This document shows, piece after piece, positions 42,558 to 51,527 of a DNA stretch of 64,000 nucleotides. The position numbers were made by a program, and so were the translations under genes. Source of the DNA: Pseudobacteriovorax antillogorgiicola (GTDB taxonomy: Bacteria; Bdellovibrionota_B; Oligoflexia; Oligoflexales; Oligoflexaceae); contig NZ_FWZT01000001.1 of assembly GCF_900177345.1 (NCBI RefSeq), positions 124,001 to 188,000 of the forward strand. Direction: 5' to 3'. How positions within the stretch are numbered: the first letter of the stretch is position 1; each line of letters begins with the position of its first letter. The notes beneath the pieces were generated by a model, which made no database searches, was not told the origin of the DNA, and was given only the letters and a program-made list of their open reading frames with translations.

Positions 42558-44194
42558 GATTTCACCTTGAGGAGACTTGGTAGGTACTCATCTTGCTCTG
42601 GAAGGCCTGCCAGACTCAATATTGTGGAGGCAACGTTGCCAATGGACGCCTGGTTATTTGTGTGAAGCTCGTAGTCCGAAACACCTTTGGGGTCGTAGAT
42701 ATAGAGCGGCACTTCATTGAGGGTATGAGAAGTCTTTGCCTTGGGTCGATTCTGGTCTAGATTAAGTAGCCACTTTGGATCTGTTGAGCTTTGATCCTTG
42801 GTATCAAACATCTCATCACAGTTTCCATGATCTGCGGTGACCATAAGTATCGTATCCGTCTTGTCGCAGGCCTTCATCAGCCGACCAATTTGTAAGTCGA
42901 CAGTAGCCATTGCAATGATGCTGGCTTCTAGGTTGCCTGTATGTCCTACCATATCACCGTTGGCATAATTAATACGCCCTACATCGAAGGAGCCCTTCAT
43001 CAAGCGTTGGACGGTTTCATCGGTGATTTCTGCTGCCTTCATCCACGGTTTTAGGTCGAAAGGAATATTATCTGACTTAATTTCCACATACTCTTCGATG
43101 GACTTATCGAAGTAGCCGGAGCGATTACCATTCCAGAAATAAGTTACATGACCAAACTTTTGAGTCTCGCTACAGGCAAACTGGGTTACTCCTTGACTCA
43201 CTAAGGATGCCCCTAAAGTTCCATCAATAGCAGGAGGCTGAACGAGATACTGCGAAGGAATGTGCAGGTCGCCATCATACTCCATCATCCCAGCGTAGTT
43301 CACTTTCGGGAACCGCACCCGATCGAAGCTATCCAAATCATCCTCGGTAAATGCCCGAGAGATCTCTATGGCTCGATCACCACGAAAATTCCAGAAAATA
43401 ACCGCATCGTCATCCTCAATCGTCCCAACGGGTTTGCCATCTTCTACTATCACGAAGGGCGGAAGATATTGATCGATTGTATCAGTTTCAGACCTAAAAT
43501 ATTCAATCGCCTTAGGCAATGACGGGAACTGCTGGTCGGCCTTACCAAGAACATGGGCATGCCAACCTCTTTCCACCATGGACCAATCCGCTTCGTAGCG
43601 GTCCATTGTCGTGGTCATTCGGCCACCCCCAGAGGCTACCTTGACATCAAAGTCACTCGCTGTAATGGCTGACATCTTTTCTTCCAGGCGATCAATATAG
43701 GTTTCGGCAGTTTTCTCTCCCACATCCCGACCGTCTAGTAGGACATGAAGCCTGACTTTCTTTACCCCTGCCTTTTTAGCTTCCTCAAGCATGGCGTGAA
43801 CATGATCTTGATGCGCATGAACATTGCCATCGGATAGCAGACCTATCATGTGGAGGGTAGACGAAGCTTCTTTCACCTGGGCCATCATACTCCGCCAGAC
43901 TTCTCCATCAAACATCGTACGATCTTGAATGCCGTTCGCTACAAGCTTGGCACCCTGATCATAGATCTTGCCAGCTCCTAAGGCATTATGACCAACTTCG
44001 CTATTACCTATATCCCCGTCACTGGGCAGACCCACATAGGTGCCATGAGCTTTTAAGGTACGGTAAAGAGCACGGTCTTTGAGGCGATCAAGAAATGGTG
44101 TGCGCGCTAGCTTCACTGCATTACCGTAGTCGCTATCTCGAACGCCAACTCCGTCCATGACCACTGTTAAAATTCTACGTTTTGTACGTCCCAC
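42554..44194 (-). CDS. gpmI: 2,3-bisphosphoglycerate-independent phosphoglycerate mutase
   Basis: A 546-residue alkaline-phosphatase-superfamily enzyme of glycolysis, converting 3- to 2-phosphoglycerate with two Mn ions. The catalytic Ser is in GDIGNSEVGHNALGAG; metal ligands are in VVMDGVGV at the start and TADHGNCDEM plus KTSHTLNEVPLYIYD near the end. HAHQDHVHAM, LLDGRDVGEKTA and the YEADWSMVERGWHAHV segment are conserved. It is slightly longer than usual (about 510). The start is a GTG preceded by GGAGAG. It is coupled to mazG by a 4-bp overlap. Confidence 0.96.
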   Translation of the reverse strand: MGRTKRRILTVVMDGVGVRDSDYGNAVKLARTPFLDRLKDRALYRTLKAHGTYVGLPSDGDIGNSEVGHNALGAGKIYDQGAKLVANGIQDRTMFDGEVWRSMMAQVKEASSTLHMIGLLSDGNVHAHQDHVHAMLEEAKKAGVKKVRLHVLLDGRDVGEKTAETYIDRLEEKMSAITASDFDVKVASGGGRMTTTMDRYEADWSMVERGWHAHVLGKADQQFPSLPKAIEYFRSETDTIDQYLPPFVIVEDGKPVGTIEDDDAVIFWNFRGDRAIEISRAFTEDDLDSFDRVRFPKVNYAGMMEYDGDLHIPSQYLVQPPAIDGTLGASLVSQGVTQFACSETQKFGHVTYFWNGNRSGYFDKSIEEYVEIKSDNIPFDLKPWMKAAEITDETVQRLMKGSFDVGRINYANGDMVGHTGNLEASIIAMATVDLQIGRLMKACDKTDTILMVTADHGNCDEMFDTKDQSSTDPKWLLNLDQNRPKAKTSHTLNEVPLYIYDPKGVSDYELHTNNQASIGNVASTILSLAGLPEQDEYLPSLLKVKS

Positions 44195-44330
44195 CTCGAC
44201 TCTCCTTCAGTTTTTAAACACGCAATGACAGCCTGAGTTCCTTGAATCGCCTGACCGTCACGTGTAACCTAGCTAAATTTAATTCCTGATCCTATAGGAA
44301 TTTTGGTTCCATGATAGAGAGGCAACATCC

Positions 44331-44780
44331 ATGAGAGCAGTCGTTCAAAGAGTCAAAGAGGCATCTGTGACCGTCGAGGGAAAAACGGTTGGGTCCATTG
44401 CACAAGGATTGCTGGTCTTTTTAGGTATTGGCCAGGATGACAAGCAATCAGACATTGCATACATCCGAGATAAAGTGGTTAATCTTCGGATTTTCAATGA
44501 TGATCACGGCAATATGAACCTTAGCGCCGCCGACCTAGGAGCTGAAATTCTGCTAGTGAGTCAATTCACTCTGTATGGGGATTGTCGGAAAGGAAGACGC
44601 CCCAGCTTCAATCAATCAGCACCTATTGTAAGTGCCAAAGAAATCTATGAAGCTTCTGTTACTGAGTTTAAAGCAAGTGGCTTGAAGATCGAAACTGGTC
44701 GATTCCAGGCCCACATGAACATCGCATCGATCAATGACGGCCCTGTAACAATTATGCTCGATAGCCAAAAGCTTTTCTAG
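44331..44780 (+). CDS. dtd: D-aminoacyl-tRNA deacylase (DTD)
   Basis: A 149-residue DTD, which hydrolyses D-amino acids and glycine wrongly attached to tRNA. The two signature motifs are present: VSQFTLYGDCRKGRRPSF and the cross-subunit NDGPVTI near the end. Length and start (MRAVVQRVKEASVTV) are canonical. Upstream, TTGAAT and TAACCT 17 nt apart (44242-44270) are a weak promoter candidate, and AATTCCT/AGGAATT (44281-44302) forms a small leader hairpin. The ribosome site is GAGAGG. A short AGGC/GCCT stem with five T after the stop may terminate it. Confidence 0.96.
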   Translation: MRAVVQRVKEASVTVEGKTVGSIAQGLLVFLGIGQDDKQSDIAYIRDKVVNLRIFNDDHGNMNLSAADLGAEILLVSQFTLYGDCRKGRRPSFNQSAPIVSAKEIYEASVTEFKASGLKIETGRFQAHMNIASINDGPVTIMLDSQKLF

Positions 44781-44803
44781 AGGCGGGTTTCAGTCAAGCC
44801 TTT

Positions 44804-46021
44804 TTAGTCAGTGGAAGATTCTGAATCTTCCACACCAATCTTGTTATAGAACAGTTCGTCTATGGTCTTTTTGATAAGAATCCAGAGCAGCTCCCGATCG
44901 GAGCATTTACCAAAGACTCCAAGAGGAATCTGAAATCCTCCCTTATCCTTACGACCACCCCCATAATACACACCATGTTGATCCATCCCAAAAACATCCT
45001 TGATCCACTTATCGGGGTCCAGGACGTGAGACTTGGTGCGTAGCGAGCCGTCGACGAACTCACCGCCGACAACGCCGTAAACAACAACCGTGTCGATTCC
45101 CTCACGATTGAGCATGTAGTCAGCACACTGGCCAATGCCATCGCGATCTTCTTCACGAACATAACCGACACCCGAGAACATGAAGGTGCCGCGAATGTCT
45201 TTTCGTTGAAGCGCTATTTGAGTCAAATCCATAGTCTTGGCCGGAATGGATTGACGAGAAATCAAAGACAGTAAGTCTTTATCTACAAAGCGTGATAAAA
45301 ATTCACTCGCTTTATAGTCAATTGGCGTTGCGTTCACAAAATTATCCGTATCCGACCGCACACCATGCATCAATGCTGTTGCGATCTTTGATTCTTCACT
45401 GGTATCCCCAGAAAAATTAAAGACTGGCTCTTGCAGATATTCTCCATAGATCGCGGATGTGGAGCCAGACCCCTCTCGGATATCCACAAAATGACCTTTG
45501 ACTGTACCTAAACGCTTGTGATGGTCTACGAAAACTAAGAGCTCACAAGTCTCAGGGATCTTAATGGGGAGGTCAGTGTTTTGGGAGTCGTTGATGGCAT
45601 AGTAATCGTAGCTCGAATAGTCGAACTGATCGGAGTACTCCTCGATATCTAGGTCGAGCTTCTTTACCAAAGCCCGGTTCTCATGGTGGGAGATTTGCTC
45701 GAAATGAACGATGGTCGACTGAATATCGAACGCTTGAGCCATATAGCTAAGAGCCAAAGATGTCGCAATATTATCAGGATCAGGGTAGCCCTTGATGCAG
45801 ATCAAGAGTCTTTTTCCCCTCGCCGTATCGAGAGTTGCAATCAACTCAGCTGTTTTTGAATCAAAGGCGCTAGATTTATCTCCGGCGGTGCTGTCATCTT
45901 CTTCGAGCAAGTCTTGGTCGTCTCCATCAAGTTCTTGTTGGGCTTTCACCTTTTTCTTGAGCTTGATCAACTCAGCCTCTTTTTCTTTGATCTTGTTGTC
46001 GATTGAAGTTCCCAATTTCAT
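44804..46021 (-). CDS. DHH-family phosphoesterase with N-terminal coiled coil
   Basis: A 405-residue protein. The N-terminal ~35 residues form a short coiled coil rich in Lys and Glu, followed by an acidic linker. A DHH domain begins with GYPDPDNIATSLAL and includes the DHH motif in LLVFVDHHKRLG and a later RSDTDNF. The C-terminal DHHA1-like part has YYGGGRKDKGGFQIP, where Arg replaces the His of the usual GGGH. DHH proteins include NrnA-type nanoRNases, cyclic-dinucleotide phosphodiesterases and RecJ; which this is remains open. The ATG at 46021 is chosen, though its GGAAGG is unusually close; a TTG at 46042 is possible. It follows the DUF790 gene on the same strand. Confidence 0.75.
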   Translation of the reverse strand: MKLGTSIDNKIKEKEAELIKLKKKVKAQQELDGDDQDLLEEDDSTAGDKSSAFDSKTAELIATLDTARGKRLLICIKGYPDPDNIATSLALSYMAQAFDIQSTIVHFEQISHHENRALVKKLDLDIEEYSDQFDYSSYDYYAINDSQNTDLPIKIPETCELLVFVDHHKRLGTVKGHFVDIREGSGSTSAIYGEYLQEPVFNFSGDTSEESKIATALMHGVRSDTDNFVNATPIDYKASEFLSRFVDKDLLSLISRQSIPAKTMDLTQIALQRKDIRGTFMFSGVGYVREEDRDGIGQCADYMLNREGIDTVVVYGVVGGEFVDGSLRTKSHVLDPDKWIKDVFGMDQHGVYYGGGRKDKGGFQIPLGVFGKCSDRELLWILIKKTIDELFYNKIGVEDSESSTD

Positions 46022-46075
46022 ACCCTTCCACCACACTTCCAATCTTGCTGCACCCTAGCACCTTTTGAACTCCAA

Positions 46076-47293
46076 TTATAGCACTTTGCCATGGCTATCC
46101 AGGTAGGCTAATACTGCCCGAACCGTCGGGAACGTGCTGTATTCAATGACCGAATTGAGGCTGCTGTCAAGACTCTGTAATTGTTGCTTTATCCCCAGCT
46201 TTTCTACTAACTTTTTTGGCACAGCTAGCACCAGATCGAGCTGAGAGAACGACTTAGCATCACCGAGTCTTCGCTGCAATTGAGATTGATGCCAGCGATG
46301 GAAGATCTCAATATGTCTTTTTGACCCCGACTTATGGACGAGAGTTATGTCAGGAAAGCAGTAGTTCTGCCCCCCAAGATTGATAAAGTTTTCAGAGGCC
46401 ATCGCTTTCCAGCCCTTCTCTGACAGGGCTTTACTATCGTTGAGACCCTTCAAGAAACCCTGTAAATCATCAGGGATATATCCAGCAAGATCCTTGTAGT
46501 GAGATTTGATCTTCTTTTTCGAGTCGCACTTAAGGACAAGCGCTTTTTGATTTAGTTTGAGTTGCGCTTCCAGTTGCCAAGCTTTCATATGAAGAAGGTA
46601 GGGGAAGAAGTTAGCCAACCTACTGCCATAGGTATGGCTGCCCTCGAAGATCGACATGGGGCCACCAATCACAAACCGCAAGCTCTTGTCGTTGATGTCG
46701 CTATCTAAGCTGGCGATGAGACCATGAAACTTTACTTTCTGAAACAATCTACGCCGCTTAACAAGATCGGGATCATCGACAACAACCTTGATTTCCTTCG
46801 CCTGCATGAGAAGCCCTTGGATCTGTGCACAGTTGAATCTGTGAACCAAGTCTTTGGGATCGTAGGGCTCGAATTTTGTAATTAATTTTTTGTATGGAAG
46901 ATCCCCATACAAGCTGGCCTTAGCTTCTGCAAAGGAAACTCCCCAGGATCGAGACAGGCTGTCCTGAAAATCTTGACGGCTCATCCCGCCTTCTAAACGG
47001 AGAGCTTTGGCAGCCTCAATATATTGCCAGCGTTGCGCCTCCAAATCCGCAAAGCCTTCGTCTGAAAACTCGCATCGCTCCTCAAGTAGCTTGCGTAATC
47101 CGTCTGCCAGAGCAGACTTTCCCGCCTTCTTCAACTTGCCTTCAATGTCGACAGTGGACTGACCGATGGCTGCACTATAGACCGAAGTCAACGCGTCGAT
47201 ATCCTCAAGGACTTTAGCGTCTGTAGGTGACACATACTTTGGATATACTGAACCACTACGGCTTGTGTACTTCAGATGAGCTTTGGTAAGCAT
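46076..47293 (-). CDS. DUF790-family nuclease, Bax1-like partner of XPB
   Basis: A 405-residue protein beginning MLTKAHLKYTSRSGSVYPKYV, the usual opening of DUF790 proteins. Residues ~135-230 include the conserved RFNCAQIQGLLMQAKEI and RFVIGGPMSIFEGSHTYGSRLANFFPYL block. A PD-(D/E)xK-like nuclease core follows at about 310-345: FPDITLVHKSGSKRHIEIFHRWH. In archaea DUF790 is Bax1, an endonuclease that binds XPB helicase and is proposed to act in nucleotide excision repair. Here it overlaps the XPB gene by 38 bp, the same pairing. The nuclease assignment rests on family knowledge and the visible PD...E spacing. Confidence 0.85.
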   Translation of the reverse strand: MLTKAHLKYTSRSGSVYPKYVSPTDAKVLEDIDALTSVYSAAIGQSTVDIEGKLKKAGKSALADGLRKLLEERCEFSDEGFADLEAQRWQYIEAAKALRLEGGMSRQDFQDSLSRSWGVSFAEAKASLYGDLPYKKLITKFEPYDPKDLVHRFNCAQIQGLLMQAKEIKVVVDDPDLVKRRRLFQKVKFHGLIASLDSDINDKSLRFVIGGPMSIFEGSHTYGSRLANFFPYLLHMKAWQLEAQLKLNQKALVLKCDSKKKIKSHYKDLAGYIPDDLQGFLKGLNDSKALSEKGWKAMASENFINLGGQNYCFPDITLVHKSGSKRHIEIFHRWHQSQLQRRLGDAKSFSQLDLVLAVPKKLVEKLGIKQQLQSLDSSLNSVIEYSTFPTVRAVLAYLDSHGKVL

Positions 47294-48653
47294 GGTGCAT
47301 CCGCCTTCTTTGGTTCACATATTTCTCACTCGTATCTTTCGATATCAACTCATAGAGCACCGCTCTTTTGCCCTCCTGGTGACGTAGAATTCGGCCCAAG
47401 CGTTGCACATGCTCGCGAACCGCACCACTCCCCGATACCACAATCCCAACACTAGCCTCAGGAACATCCACACCTTCATTGAGAACTTTTGAAGTCACAA
47501 GAATATCTAATTCACCAGACCGAAATGAGCTAAGCATCCGCTTTCTCTCCTTGGGCTTGGTTTGATGGGTTAGAACAGGCAGAATATACTCCTCACCAAT
47601 GCGGTAGGCTAAGGCGTTATCATTGGTGAAGACAATGATGCGATCACCTCTGTGGTATTGAAATAGATTCCACAACTCATCGACCTTGCCCTCAGACCCC
47701 TGGGAAAGCTGTTTCTGTTTGCGATAAGAGTCCATCGCCTCCTGCCCACCAGGCATCCGAGCACTTTTTCGGATGAATTCCTGCCAACCTCCTGGAGATG
47801 AGAAGTTTACCCCCGCGCGTCGCAAGAAGTCGGTATATACTTTACGATGCTTCTTATACTCTTCACGCTCCTCGTCGGTCATATCAATCTCGATACTAAC
47901 AACATCGTATGGAGACAAAACATCTGCCACCATAGAACTGATCATACCCTCATAGACTAGGTCCCCTAGCAGCTCATAGATAATCTCTTCTTTACCATCA
48001 GGACGCTCCACAGTTGCGGATAGACCAAGCCTGAATGGCGCTATAGCTGAGCGTGCGATCATCTGATACTGAGGCGAAGGCAGGTGATGGCACTCATCAA
48101 AAACAACAAACCCAAACTGACAACTTAGCTGATCGATCATCAGATAAGCTGAATCATAAGTGGAGACTGTTATAGTCTGGATGTCCCGATCTCCTCCTCC
48201 CAACGAACCGATGGGCACAGAGAAAAATACCGACAAAGTCTTCTGCCACTGATGCAGGAGATCAATCGTTGGAACGACAACTAAGGTAGGTCGTTTAATT
48301 TTTGCCATCGCTAGCACAGCGAGGATCGTCTTACCCGCCCCCGTTGGGAGACATACAACCCCTTTGCCACCATGGCTTTCCCAGCTTTCCAAAGCCTTCT
48401 TCTGATGGTCACGAGGAATGATCCGCTGCTGCAGGCTCAAATCAAGTTTATCGTAAGCGCGGGCGCGATCTTCCAATGGAATTTTTTTCTGAAAGGCTTG
48501 ATAGACGATATCACGATATTGATAAGCTGGGCTACGCCACTGCTTGGTTCTCTGATCAAAAACAATGTGTTCCACTTCATTCCGAAGCTCTTCGGGAAGA
48601 TTGCCAATTACCAGAGTGCCGTCGTCATACTCGATTTTCGGATTCTGTGTCAT
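47256..48653 (-). CDS. XPB-like superfamily 2 DNA helicase (archaeal type)
   Basis: A 465-residue SF2 helicase of the XPB/Ssl2/RAD25 group. A short N-terminal domain (residues 1-60) resembles the damage-recognition domain of archaeal XPB. Then come Q-like RDHQKKAL, Walker A PTGAGKT (103-109), DECHH (186-190), SATVERPDG (212-220), and helicase domain 2 with IIVFTNDN, VLNEGVDVPEA and VQRLGRILR. The stretch SGSGAVREHVQRLGRILR followed by AVLYELIS closely matches my memory of Archaeoglobus XPB. The RED motif reads RPD here. The ATG at 48653 has GAGG 9 nt upstream. It overlaps a small membrane-protein gene before it and DUF790 after it. Confidence 0.9.
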   Translation of the reverse strand: MTQNPKIEYDDGTLVIGNLPEELRNEVEHIVFDQRTKQWRSPAYQYRDIVYQAFQKKIPLEDRARAYDKLDLSLQQRIIPRDHQKKALESWESHGGKGVVCLPTGAGKTILAVLAMAKIKRPTLVVVPTIDLLHQWQKTLSVFFSVPIGSLGGGDRDIQTITVSTYDSAYLMIDQLSCQFGFVVFDECHHLPSPQYQMIARSAIAPFRLGLSATVERPDGKEEIIYELLGDLVYEGMISSMVADVLSPYDVVSIEIDMTDEEREEYKKHRKVYTDFLRRAGVNFSSPGGWQEFIRKSARMPGGQEAMDSYRKQKQLSQGSEGKVDELWNLFQYHRGDRIIVFTNDNALAYRIGEEYILPVLTHQTKPKERKRMLSSFRSGELDILVTSKVLNEGVDVPEASVGIVVSGSGAVREHVQRLGRILRHQEGKRAVLYELISKDTSEKYVNQRRRMHHAYQSSSEVHKP

Positions 48654-48888
48654 CGTCTTCATCCTCTTGTAGGGCCCCAGTCTTCCACAAATAGGTGCCA
48701 TAAATCCCTAGGCACACCCCAAGGATACCGACCCAAGCAACCCCAATGAGAAATGCAAGTTGCATCCAGAGTGGTGTGACCTTTTCTGTAAATAGCTGAA
48801 TAAACCAGATGTTCCCTAAGACTATCAGATAGATAAATCCTAAGGCAATCAGCCGGACCACTAAGGATCTTCGCAGTTTGGGTGGCAT
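48625..48888 (-). CDS. Small two-helix membrane protein
   Basis: An 87-residue protein: basic N-terminus (PPKLRRSLVVR), two transmembrane helices (about 12-31 and 42-66) and an acidic C-terminal tail (QEDEDDDTESENR). GGAGGG lies 4 nt before the ATG, so it is very likely translated. Its last 29 bases overlap the start of the XPB helicase gene, coupling the two. No family is recognised. A link to the helicase-nuclease pair is suggested only by the overlap. Confidence 0.7.
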   Translation of the reverse strand: MPPKLRRSLVVRLIALGFIYLIVLGNIWFIQLFTEKVTPLWMQLAFLIGVAWVGILGVCLGIYGTYLWKTGALQEDEDDDTESENRV

Positions 48889-48936
48889 AGGCCCTCCGCT
48901 GGTGAACTCACAGCATAGGACTTATACCAAATTCGG

Positions 48937-49743
48937 CTAGTTGACCAAGAAAAACAGAGAGATAGCTAGAATTACTCGATAAATCGCAAATGCAGCGAGC
49001 CCAAATCGCTTTACAAATTCCAAAAGAAAGTGGATCGAGAGGATGCCAACAATGATCGAGGTGACAAAGCCGATGTAAAAAACCGGGTCAGAGAGGCTTT
49101 GACTAATATTCTTAGCCTCAAGAAGAGCTGCACCAAGCATGGCTGGCGTACCGAGCAGAAAGGAAAAACGTGCGGCGCTCTCCCGATCAAAGCCTAGCAA
49201 TCGCCCCCCTAAAATCGTAGCCCCGCTTCGAGAAGTCCCCGGAATCAAGGCACAGGCTTGGGCTAGCCCCACCAGAAAGCCATCGCGAATCGAAAGATCT
49301 TGCAGAGATCGTTTTGCAGGCACCTTTAGGTCTACAAGCCATAGAGCGACACCCACAATAGCAAGGGGGTAAACGACAAAGCCTGGGTTGTGAAAAAATC
49401 TTTCAATCTCGTCTTTCCACAAGAGGCCGATCACTCCCGCAGGAATGGAACCTATGATCATACCAGGTAGCAAGACATGGCTTGAAAAGGACTTTTCCTT
49501 CTTGGTGGCAGCTTTCAGCACACCGTCCGCGATCGCCCACCAATCCTTCTTAAAATAGATCAGAACCGCAACCAAGGTTCCAATATGAAGGGCTACATTC
49601 AAGCTCAGGGGCAAGGTGTCCCCTTGAAAGAACCAAGACACAATGATCAAGTGAGCAGAACTTGAAACCGGCAAAAACTCTGTGATCCCTTGGACAACTC
49701 CCAAGATCAAAGCATAAATAAGTGCTGAAATATCCACGTTCAC
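48937..49743 (-). CDS. uppP: Undecaprenyl-diphosphatase UppP (BacA)
   Basis: A 268-residue polytopic membrane protein that dephosphorylates undecaprenyl diphosphate to recycle the lipid carrier of cell-wall synthesis. The signature VQGITEFLPVSSSAHL near the N-terminus and PGTSRSGATI in the middle contain the catalytic Glu, Ser and Arg. Length and helix pattern are standard. The start is a GTG at 49743, overlapping the ruvB stop by 4 bp (GTGA). Its linkage to ruvAB is probably only operon packing. Confidence 0.96.
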   Translation of the reverse strand: MNVDISALIYALILGVVQGITEFLPVSSSAHLIIVSWFFQGDTLPLSLNVALHIGTLVAVLIYFKKDWWAIADGVLKAATKKEKSFSSHVLLPGMIIGSIPAGVIGLLWKDEIERFFHNPGFVVYPLAIVGVALWLVDLKVPAKRSLQDLSIRDGFLVGLAQACALIPGTSRSGATILGGRLLGFDRESAARFSFLLGTPAMLGAALLEAKNISQSLSDPVFYIGFVTSIIVGILSIHFLLEFVKRFGLAAFAIYRVILAISLFFLVN

Positions 49744-50780
49744 CTCGATAGGGATTGGTGTTGATCACAGTTTTCTAGGTGATTGATAGCTTCTTCAGAC
49801 AGCTCTCGGCCCCGAGGCCCTCGTTGAATAAGCCCTTTATGGGTAAGGTAAGGCTCATAGACATCTTCAATGGTGGTACGCTCCTCGCCCACCGTAGCAG
49901 CCAATGTCTCGATACCAACCGGACCACCTCGATAGCGGTCTCGAATAGTATAGAGTATACGCCGATCCATACGATCAAGCCCCTGTTGATCGATGTCCAA
50001 GCGAGACAGGGTCAGATCGACGATATCCCGATGCAGCTCACTTACGCTATGAAAGTCTGCAAAATCACGGACCCTTCGAAGTAGTCGATTGGCAATCCGA
50101 GGTGTACCCCGCGATCGATGGGCCAATTCCATAGCTCCATCTTCCGCTAGTGGGATGTCCCAGATACTGGCGCTTCTCATAAGAATCTTGGCAAGAGACG
50201 ACTCAGAGTAGAAGTCGAGGTGCTCTTGAATGCCAAATCGACTAATTAATGGCGCAGAAATGCTTGCGATCCGTGTTGTTGCGCCAATCAACGTAAATGG
50301 GTTGATCGGCATCCGCACGGTTCTTGTGGCTGGTCCCTGACCGACCAAAATATCAACGCAGAAGTCTTCCATGGCGGAGTAGAGAACTTCTTCAACAGTA
50401 ATAGGCAAACGGTGGATCTCATCAACAAATAATACTCCCCCCGGCTCAATCCCAGCGAGAATCCCAGCTAGATCTCCTGGTTTATCGATCGAAGGCCCAC
50501 TTGTCTGATAAAACGGTGCACCCAACTCATTAGCGACAATTTTCGCCAGCGTAGTCTTGCCCAGACCGGGGGGGCCATGAAAAATACTATGATCTAAGGG
50601 CGTTTGGCGCTTTCTCGCTGCCTGAACATAGACCCGCAGGTTCTCTTTCACGGCTTCCTGACCGGGATAATCATCAAATAATTGAGGCCGAAGGCTTGGC
50701 CCTGAAATAACTTCTGACTCCTGAGACTCAGGTTCATCAGCGACGGGAGATAGGATCACTCGCTCGATCTCTGCTGTCAT
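49740..50780 (-). CDS. ruvB: Holliday junction branch migration ATPase RuvB
   Basis: A 346-residue AAA+ motor of the RuvAB branch-migration complex. DDYPGQEAVKENLRVY, Walker A GPPGLGKTTLAK, Walker B VLFVDEIHRL, sensor 1 GATTR, the Arg-finger region LISRFG and the C-terminal winged helix (GPVGIETLAATVGEERTTIEDVYEPYL...GLIQRGPRGREL) are all present. AGGAGAG precedes the ATG. It lies 9 bp downstream of ruvA; no ruvC is in the window. Confidence 0.98.
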   Translation of the reverse strand: MTAEIERVILSPVADEPESQESEVISGPSLRPQLFDDYPGQEAVKENLRVYVQAARKRQTPLDHSIFHGPPGLGKTTLAKIVANELGAPFYQTSGPSIDKPGDLAGILAGIEPGGVLFVDEIHRLPITVEEVLYSAMEDFCVDILVGQGPATRTVRMPINPFTLIGATTRIASISAPLISRFGIQEHLDFYSESSLAKILMRSASIWDIPLAEDGAMELAHRSRGTPRIANRLLRRVRDFADFHSVSELHRDIVDLTLSRLDIDQQGLDRMDRRILYTIRDRYRGGPVGIETLAATVGEERTTIEDVYEPYLTHKGLIQRGPRGRELSEEAINHLENCDQHQSLSR

Positions 50781-50789
50781 ACCGCTCTC

Positions 50790-51524
50790 CTAAAATAGTT
50801 CCCGGTCAAGACTAGCACTCGGTGCCCGCACAGAACCTTTTTTGGGGTCTTTTTGGCCTTGGTCGGTGAGAAGTTTTAAAGCATGCTTCATCACATCCTG
50901 AAAGCTGGTAACATCAGCTTTTTTCTGGATCGACTTGATGATCGGATCGATGGCCTTATCCTTAAAACCAAGGTTTTCCAATGCCGAACGCACATCATCT
51001 AGGATTTGAGTTTGGGCATCCCTAGCTTCAAATCGCTCTTCGGGGTGTATGTGATCGAAGTCTGCTTCATCCATCCGCATAGCACCGTCATCAAAGCCGA
51101 ACGATGCCACGTTGCTAAGTTTCTCTAGCTTTGGCTTGAGTTCGATTAAGATCTTTTCGGCAAGCCTAGGCCCTACACCAGGAACAGCAACCAAGATTTT
51201 GGGATCGTTATATTGAATCGCTCGTCTAATCGCAGCAATACTCAAAGTCGAAAGCGTTGCCAGAGCCACTTTTGGTCCAACACCACTCAGGCTAAGCATC
51301 ACTTCGAAAGACACCCGATCTTCGTAGCGTAAAAAGCCAAACAACTTAATACTATCTTCTCGCACATAGGTATAAGTCCAAAGTGTAACTGACTTGCCTA
51401 GTGGAGGGAGTTCGCACATAGAAGACAAGGGCATTTCTAGGCCATAACCAACCCCATTGACATTGAGGATAATGCCAGTGGGTAGCTGGGTGTCATAGAC
51501 TCCCGAAAGTTTTTCAATATACAT
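50790..51524 (-). CDS. ruvA: Holliday junction-binding protein RuvA
   Basis: A 244-residue RuvA. Domain I is an OB fold (YIEKLSGVYD...GVGYGLEMP...REDSIKLFGF), domain II has the helix-hairpin-helix motifs LSGVGPKVALATLS and VPGVGPRLAEKILIELK, and domain III is the C-terminal RuvB-binding bundle (ILDDVRSALENLGFKDKAID). It is longer than most (about 200) because of an acidic linker of some 50 residues before domain III and a short basic tail. It follows a HAMP-protein gene by 3 bp. Confidence 0.97.
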   Translation of the reverse strand: MYIEKLSGVYDTQLPTGIILNVNGVGYGLEMPLSSMCELPPLGKSVTLWTYTYVREDSIKLFGFLRYEDRVSFEVMLSLSGVGPKVALATLSTLSIAAIRRAIQYNDPKILVAVPGVGPRLAEKILIELKPKLEKLSNVASFGFDDGAMRMDEADFDHIHPEERFEARDAQTQILDDVRSALENLGFKDKAIDPIIKSIQKKADVTSFQDVMKHALKLLTDQGQKDPKKGSVRAPSASLDRELF

Positions 51525-51527
51525 AAT

